A stretch of 64,000 nt of DNA. Origin: Sebastes aleutianus (lineage: Eukaryota > Chordata > Actinopteri > Perciformes > Sebastidae). The notes below the pieces were generated by a model. It worked only from the letters and a program-made list of their open reading frames with translations. It was not told the origin of the DNA and searched no databases. The position numbers were made by a program, and so were the translations under genes. Of the stretch, positions 57,485 through 64,000 are shown piece after piece. The stretch covers positions 19,462,367 to 19,526,366 of the forward strand of contig CAKAKS010000039.1 of the NCBI GenBank assembly GCA_916700875.1. The letters run 5' to 3'. How positions within the stretch are numbered: position 1 is the first letter of the stretch; every line of letters starts with the position of its first letter.

Positions 57485-60400
57485 AGTACCCCTCATACAT
57501 CCAGTCTCAGATGATCTGCAGGCAGGCGGAGCTGGATGAGAAGAAGCTGACACAAATTAGCTGTGCTGCTAATTTCTAATCTATCGTTAACTGTGAAAAT
57601 GAACAAGCACTGGGGCATTATGAAACTGTAAACTGACAGCAACATCTCAATCAGCTGCAAATGACCAAATCAGAGCGAGTGTGTGTGTGAGTGTGTATGG
57701 GTGTTTTACATTAGGGTTGTTTTTGTGTACACAGTCTTCCCTGATTAAATATTAACTCAGCTGATGAAGTCAGTGTCAATCATTTATGGGAGAATATGTC
57801 TTAATTGGGACCCAGTGAACGCACCAGCTACTGTTTACTTCACTGACATTCTGTAGTATTTCCACAGTGTCTGTTTTATGTGCCAGTGCACCTCGGCTCG
57901 ACTCATTGCTATTTTTATAAACCGATGTTATGTGTGTGCGCATGTAAATGTGTGTATTGGATTTAGATTTACAAAATATTTATGACATGTTAAACACAAC
58001 CCTTGTCAGTGTTGTGTAAGCAGTCCTGCGAGCGTCAGTGCCAAGTACGAGAGGGAGACGAGGCGACTTATTAGAGGGATGAATAGCTGGGGTGCCTCAC
58101 CATAAAAGGTGAGTCCATAGGGAGGCTCCAAACATGAAATAGACTCACTATAAGTATCAAGCAGGAGGTCAGCAGGTCAGAGACTCAGGCCCGTCGTGAC
58201 CTCTGTATACTCCTTTTTGTCGGCGAGCGCACCTTTTCTACCTCCGTCTCTAACATGAAGCAGCTCCGGCTCTTGTTCTCCTCTCATCTCTGCACTCATT
58301 ATTCATGTGGGGCTCGTATGTAATCCAATCTTCTTTCCCTCCACGTATCTTTTTCTCACATCTCATTGACAGAGTGAAATATTTATCCCTAACGCTGAAA
58401 TATTAATGCTCGTACTCGTGTGGCAGCAGCGTGTCTCGACTCCCGCGTCTGTGCTGAGGGAAACATTTGGAGAACGGACTCAGACTGATGAACTCTTTTC
58501 TTAAATTTCTAAATGTTAAATGCAAAAATCTCCCTTTTTACATATAAAACCACAGATTTTACAGATATTTAAGGCTATTTGTGTTATGTCTGGGGTAGCT
58601 GTTAATGACTTTTTGTATCTATCTGCTGATTATTTTCTTGATTAATTGATTGATCCATTGAATATCAGAAAATAGTGAAAATTGCCCATCACAGTTTCCT
58701 AGAGCGCAAGTTGATGTCTTTAAATTTCTTGTCTTGTTTGACCAAAAGTCTAAAACCCGATGATATTCTGCTCAGAAAAAAGCAGCGAAACATTTGAGAA
58801 GCTGGAACCAGTCAATTTTTGTCATTTATTTGCTTAAAGATACAGTGTGTAGGATTTGGCAGCATCTAGTGCTCCGCTCACTCCTCCCTTTCCAAGACTG
58901 CAGTAACGTGAGCCACTGAGTGCAAAATCGTGGTAACGCTGTTCGCCTCGCTCAGAGGCCATCCTTACCATAATACTTTAGGAGCAACGAGAGTCAGACG
59001 GCAGCTGGCTGTACCACGGTTTAGCACTTTGTGGCTCACGTTACCGCAGTTTCATAAACGTGTCCGAAAACTATGGTGGCCTTCAGGTAACGTAAAAACG
59101 TGAAAGTTTCTCTCTAGAGCCAGTGTTTGGTTTGTCTGTTCTGGGCTACTGTAGAAACATGGCGGAGCAACATGGCGGACTCTGTGAAGAGGACCCGCTC
59201 CCTATGTAGATATGAAGGGCTCATTCTAAGTTAACGAAAACACAACGATTCTTAGTTTGCGGTGATTACACACTAATGAAAACATAGTTATGAATATTAT
59301 ATTATATTTCTGCTAATAGATCCCCCGAAATGTTACACACTGTTCCTTTAAACCAATGATTATTTTCATTAATTTGTCAACTATTTATTAACTAGTAGGT
59401 TAATTGTTTTGTCTAAAAAATGTCAGAAAACAGTGAAAAATGCTCATCACAGATTCCCAGAGCCCAATGTGACATATTCATATGTCTTGTTTTGTCTGAC
59501 CAAAACCCAAAGATACTGAGTTACTCTAATTATCATAAAATAAATGCAGCAAGTCCTCCCACTGGAGGAGCAGGAGCAGCCACGCTAGCAGCTTTATGAG
59601 GCTGTACTCAGGCACAGTGGTGCAACATGCCCATAGCGACAACGCAACATGCTGATGTTTAGCAGGTGTAAAGTTTACCATCTTAGTTTAGCTTGTTAGC
59701 ATGCTAGAATTTACATATTAGCACTACACACAAAGTACAGCTGATGCTGACGGGAACGTCATTAGTTTGGCAGGTATTTGGTCATAAACCAAAGTATTGG
59801 ACAAAATGAAATGTTGACCTGCTGATGGTGCTAGAGGACGAGCTAAAGGATCAAGTTATTAAAATTCATCCAGAATGGGACCTGAATGTCTGAACCAACT
59901 TTCATTGCAATCCATCCAGTGGTTGTTGAGATATTTCAGTGTGGACCGACCGACATTGCTATCCTTAGAGCTGCTAGCATGGCGTATATTTCCATCTTTT
60001 CACTGTTCACCTCAGGAAGATGTGGCAGCTAATTAAACATGATTTACTGTCTATACTTTGCTGACACCAACACTTATTTGCAGACACTGTGGTTTTTATG
60101 TACCTCTTGTTTTGACACAGCAATCCTGTGTTTATTTGACTTGAGTTGACAATGTCAAACCACTGCAGAGTTGGCCCACAGTAGGTGTATAGTATAGTAT
60201 GGAGCTACAGTATACGACACATAATGGGACGCTTTTGGAAACTAGATCCTCCTCCTCCTCATCGGTCTGTGCTCTGCTGCTCATTCCACAGCTGTGGGTG
60301 GCAAAACAGTTTGACACACCGCAGACGTCGATGGGAATCTGTGCCATACTCTGAGTCTGAGTATAATTATTTTGCTCATTAGTTTACACTCCTCTCATTC

Positions 60401-60816
60401 TCTGTAGGTCAGTGTCAGACAATTCATCATCTCCTTCACTCCCTCTTTGGCTTTCACACGACTCACTTCACAGAACTGTCTGACTGGCAGCTTTTCAGCT
60501 CGCACAAAAAGGACTCCACAAAGAGATGAAAACGAGCCGACAGGACTATTGTAAAACAACACAGACGGGGGAGCGATGAAGGTTTTCAGGATATGATTAT
60601 AACGATATATAATACTGCAACAGTTCTTACTCACACATCCACACGTTCTTATTTCTGCACAAATGACCCAGAGTAATGTGTTAACAAGAAACCCCACATT
60701 TTATTTTTAGTCGTGCAGGTACCTTCTCAGGTGTGTGAAGGTCTAGCCCCTTAAGATGAACCTGTGTAATAAAAGTAGGTCATGTGAGTCAAAGGAAACG
60801 TATGTATGATGGGACT
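57485..60816. other. lrrc10b 3' UTR and lrrc10b-saxo4 intergenic DNA
   Basis: The lrrc10b and saxo4 genes converge. A possible lrrc10b poly(A) signal ATTAAA is at 57744-57749. The intergenic part contains an AATCGATTA-type repeat at about 58610-59530 interrupted by the MITE at 58838-59347, and a teleost repeat at about 59570-59990 (AATCCATCCAGTGGTTGTTG). No further exon is supported. Confidence 0.7.
58838..59347 (+). mobile_element. TTAA-flanked MITE, complete copy, opposite orientation
   Basis: TTAA at 58834-58837 and 59348-59351 flanks AGATACAGTGTGTAGG and TACACACTGTTCCT. The interior is the reverse complement of 42257-42792, with shared stretches such as ATAGATCCCCC, CAAACACTGGCTC and TTTCCAAGACTGC. 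Confidence 0.85.
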
Positions 60817-63800
60817 TCAAGTGTGCAGCTTGTTTGTGTACCTGTCCATTCCTCGATGATTGTAGCTGCTGTCCATTTTTGCGCTGATGATTCCTGCACA
60901 AGTGTGGCCAGATTTCCGCCTTTCAGCATCACGACAAATCCTGGACAATAAACATTTTTTAGTTGGATATTAGTCAACCAAACAGATGCTTGGATATTAT
61001 CCTGTAATGTTTGATCCCTGTTAGCTAATCTTAGCATTGTCTGGGGCCAGGTGCATAAACGTAAAGTTTAAGTTTAGTCTTGGCCTTAGACTGGTCTTAG
61101 ATTGTAAAGTTAGATTAGTCTAATTAAGCCTGTCTGTTGCATAAATATTAAGACTGACTTCATTTGAGGAAAGTTAACCACCTTTCCCCTTGGCTAAGGT
61201 GAGGTGAGAGCTTTGTTGCCATGGCAACGATCTGTTAGAAGGTCAGTTAGCTATTTCAACTGTAAATCCATTATTTTTAGCTAACCACTTCCACTGTTTA
61301 CTCATTACTTTGAGCTAACCACTTCCACTGTTTACTCATTACTTTTAGCTAACCACTTCAACTGTTTACTCATTACTTTTAGCTAACCACTTCAACTGTT
61401 TACTCATTACTTTAAGCTAACTTTTAGCTAACCACTTCCACTGTTTACCTATTACTTTGAGGTAACCACTTCAACCATTTACTCATTACTTTAAGCTAAC
61501 TTTTAGCTAACCACTTCAACTGTTTACTCATTACTTTTAGCTAACCACTTCCACTGTTTACTCATTACTTTAAGCTAACCACTTCCACTGTTTACTCATT
61601 ACTTTGAGCTAACCACTTCCACTGTTTACTCATTACTTTAAGCTAACCACTTCCACTGTTTACTCATTACTTTGAGCTAACCACTTCAACTGTTTACTCA
61701 TTACTTTAAGCTAACTTTTAGCTAACCACTTCAACTGTTTACTCATTACTTTAAGCTAACCACTTCCACTGTTTACTCATTACTTTTAGCTAACCACTTC
61801 AACTGTTTACTCATTACTTTTAGCTAACCACTTCCACTGTTTACTCATTACTTTAAGCTAACCACTTCCACTGTTTACTCATTACTTTAAGCTAACCACT
61901 TCCACTGTTTACTCATTACTTTTAGCTAACCACTTCAACTGTTTACTCATTACTTTTAGCTAACCACTTCCACTGTTTACTCATTACTTTAAGCTAACTT
62001 TTAGCTAACCACTTCCACTGTTTACTCATTACTTTTAGCTAACCACTTCAACTGTTTACTCATTACTTTTAGCTAACCACTTCCACTGTTTACTCATTAC
62101 TTTAAGCTAACCACTTCCACTGTTTACTCATTACTTTAAGCTAACCACTTCCACTGTTTACTCATTACTTTTAGCTAACCACTTCAACTGTTTACTCATT
62201 ACTTTTAGCTAACCACTTCCACTGTTTACTCATTACTTTAAGCTAACCACTTCCACTGTTTACTCATTACTTTGAGCTAACCACTTCAACTGTTTACTCA
62301 TTACTTTGAGCTAACCACTTCAACTGTTTACTCATTACTTTAAGCTAACTTTAAGCTAACCACTTCCACTGTTTACTCATTACTTTTAGCTAACTTTAGC
62401 TAACCACTTCCACTGTTTACTCATTACTTTTAGCTAACCACTTCCACTGTTTACTCATTACTTTTAGCTAACCACTTCAACTGTTTACTCATTGCTTTTA
62501 GCTAACTATTTCAACTATTTACTCATTACTTTAAGCTAACTTTTAGCTAACCACTTCAAATGTTTACCCATTACTTTTTGCTAACATTAAGCTAACTATT
62601 TCAACAGTTTATCATTACTTTTAGCTGATTCAGTTGTTTTATTTCAGCTATTTATGACAGATTATTGTGCCATATTCTTGAATTGAAATTTCTGAACGTA
62701 TTTAACGGCTTATTTAACAAACAAATTGGATTTATGCTGTTTATCTTTTCTGTTATTTTCTCCCATAGGCTACTTGGTGTGGTGTCCATGTTGGATCCAT
62801 AATGTTTTCTCTCCTGTGAAGTGTCTCATTTCACCCATAATGCATTGCGCTACAGGCTATCAATGTTTACATTAGTCACTCACAGGTAAAGCTTTATGCA
62901 ACAGGTACATTCAAGTCTGACTTAAAGACATATTTAAGACAAAGACTAGGTCTATTTGATGAAACTGGCCCCTGAACGTATTAAAGACACTTACGTGCTT
63001 CTATAATGTGAGCTGAAGTGTGAACGATCAAACGGTGTGTTAGGGAAAGCCTGGTTGTTTGAAGCATTGCGAAGATGCCCTGATGGTTCCTAGAAAACAC
63101 AAAAACAGGCTAAAAACAACAGCTCCAAACACAAAGGTAATATTGATTAAAGAGGGGAAAAACTAGGCTATAAGATAAAAATATATATAACCTTTTTTCC
63201 AATGGTCGTCTCAGTTGGAGCATTACTTTTAGTCTGTAGTTGTGAGGGCAGAAGGGAGGCCTAGAAGAGCAGAGGGAAGGATGTTTAAAGTTAAAGTAAT
63301 ACCATTACACACTAGAGCTCACTGGAAGGGGATCAATACTCACCGGGCAGGCCAAGGGAGCGCTGGCACCTCGAGTGAATCCTGATTCTCGAGAAAAATA
63401 GCTGCTGCACGGTTTCGCCTCAGTGCCCTCAAACACAAGCAGAGAAAGATGCTGTTAAACCTCACAGCTTCTGGAAAATAATCTTACAAACTTGCATCCT
63501 TTCAAAGGAGAGGTCAGAGTGGATAAGATATGTGGGTCAACCTGCAGAAATGATGGTGGAATGAAGTCACTTTTCGTCACTGAGCTGCGAGTCTGGAGAG
63601 GTTCAACCTGAACATCAGACAAAGAAGTGAAAGTAGATGTTGCTTGGGGATAGATAGACAGACACATACATTAAAAAAGTAAGTGGTGTACCTACTGTGT
63701 GATTACAGACACTGATTCATTTGACAGGAATGGTTATTTTTAAAACATACCAGGCAGTTATGTTTGTCCCGAAATGTGATTAGTTGAAGGTTGGTTCCCT

Positions 63801-63843
63801 CTGTGAAACCACTTTCTCCTCTTGGACCCACAATCACATGTCT
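60817..63843 (-). CDS. saxo4: SAXO4/PPP1R32-like protein, C-terminal exons only (partial)
   Basis: Exons in transcript order: 63751-63843, 63542-63607, 63344-63427, 63192-63260, 62995-63089 and 60817-60940. They join in phase to give about 176 C-terminal residues; the 5' exons lie beyond base 64000. Recognised motifs are GPRGESGFTEGTN and SRESGFTRGAS, a repeated GFT unit, then TKSDFIPPSF, TTIGKKEPSG and AKMDSSYNHRG, which resemble the PPP1R32/SAXO4 family. That family binds axonemal microtubules in motile cilia and sperm; the role here is inferred from family. Two donors (after 63542 and 63192) start GTT and are weak. The end is uncertain: reading through gives TGA at 60817-60819, but a donor GTACAC at 60841 and a downstream acceptor near 60767 could offer an alternative last exon. 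Proximity to lrrc10b supports the name. Confidence 0.72.
61041..62974. mobile_element. MITE-like element containing a minisatellite, in a saxo4 intron
   Basis: The left end CTGGGGCCAGGTGCATAAAC and the right end GAAACTGGCCCCTGA are inverted; TTGCATAAA on the left and TTTATGCAAC on the right form a second pair further in. The centre is the 34-bp minisatellite. No clear target duplication was found. Confidence 0.6.
61245..62635 (+). repeat. 34-bp minisatellite, about 40 copies
   Basis: The unit is CTAACCACTTCCACTG followed by TTTACTCATTACTTTAAG, 34 bp in total. Variable positions are TTCC/TTCA and TTAAG/TTGAG/TTTAG. Occasional longer units carry an extra TTTAGCTAAC or similar 10-bp insert. The edges decay into degenerate units. 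It lies wholly within one saxo4 intron. Confidence 0.95.
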
Positions 63844-64000
63844 CTGGGTAACTGGAGGAAGGGCGACAGTGTAAATGCACCATTTAGAAACGCCATCAGG
63901 TCATGAAAAGCAGCCTAGAATATCATTTTTTGTCTTTCTCACATCATTTATTTCTATTAAGTCATACTTTTAAACTTTAAACTGGCATAACTTTATTATT
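63844..64000 (-). other. saxo4 intron, continuing past the window edge
   Basis: No exon is recognised between the acceptor at 63844 and the window end. Confidence 0.6.

Noticed and set aside
57233..57553. Minus-strand open frame of 106 codons opposite lrrc10b
   Set aside because: It is the antisense shadow of the glutamate-rich tail; GAG/GAA codons read in reverse as CTC/TTC give an artificial hydrophobic protein.
61245..62635. CRISPR-like regular repeats
   Set aside because: Units are contiguous with no unique spacers and the genome is a vertebrate; it is a minisatellite.

Overview
The window is nuclear DNA from a bony fish, most likely a percomorph-type teleost. All protein-coding sequence sits in intron-split vertebrate genes with GT-AG junctions, and most of the remaining DNA is the mix of short inverted-repeat transposons (MITEs), LINE tails and microsatellites typical of teleost genomes. 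There are no bacterial or viral genes and no operons. Exon coordinates were derived by hand by joining splice sites so that reading phase is kept; gene names rest on recognising protein families, since no database search could be run.

Layout, left to right. (1) 989-5596 (+): tmem80, six exons including a 17-nt microexon, encoding a 138-residue four-helix membrane protein. (2) 13984-38375 (+): eps8l2, 20 coding exons, 681 residues, with PTB, SH3 and C-terminal actin-effector regions; an untranslated first exon probably ends near 8353. (3) 39669-45830 (-): fads2, 12 coding exons, 450 residues, a front-end fatty acyl desaturase with an N-terminal cytochrome b5 domain, all histidine boxes intact and one GC-AG intron. 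Its 3' end lies tail to tail with eps8l2. (4) 47000-55400: a gene-free, repeat-rich interval with about 1 kb of GATA/GACA repeats. (5) 56294-57484 (+): lrrc10b, a single coding exon of 396 residues with 23-residue leucine-rich repeats and a long acidic, tyrosine-rich tail. (6) 60817-63843 (-): the 3' part of saxo4 (ppp1r32); its 5' exons lie beyond the right edge. One saxo4 intron holds a MITE-like element filled by a 34-bp minisatellite.

The five genes do not form one pathway. TMEM80 belongs to a ciliary transition-zone family, SAXO4 to an axonemal microtubule family, EPS8L2 acts at actin-based stereocilia and microvilli, and FADS2 makes long-chain polyunsaturated fatty acids in the ER. From general knowledge, tmem80 and eps8l2 are neighbours on human 11p15.5, while fads2, lrrc10b and saxo4 map to 11q12, so the window joins two blocks that are apart in human.

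I found no clearly new multi-gene system. The most unusual items are the minisatellite inside an inverted-repeat element, a near-perfect hairpin that looks like a template-switch mutation, several multi-level nested transposons, and the lrrc10b acidic tyrosine tail.
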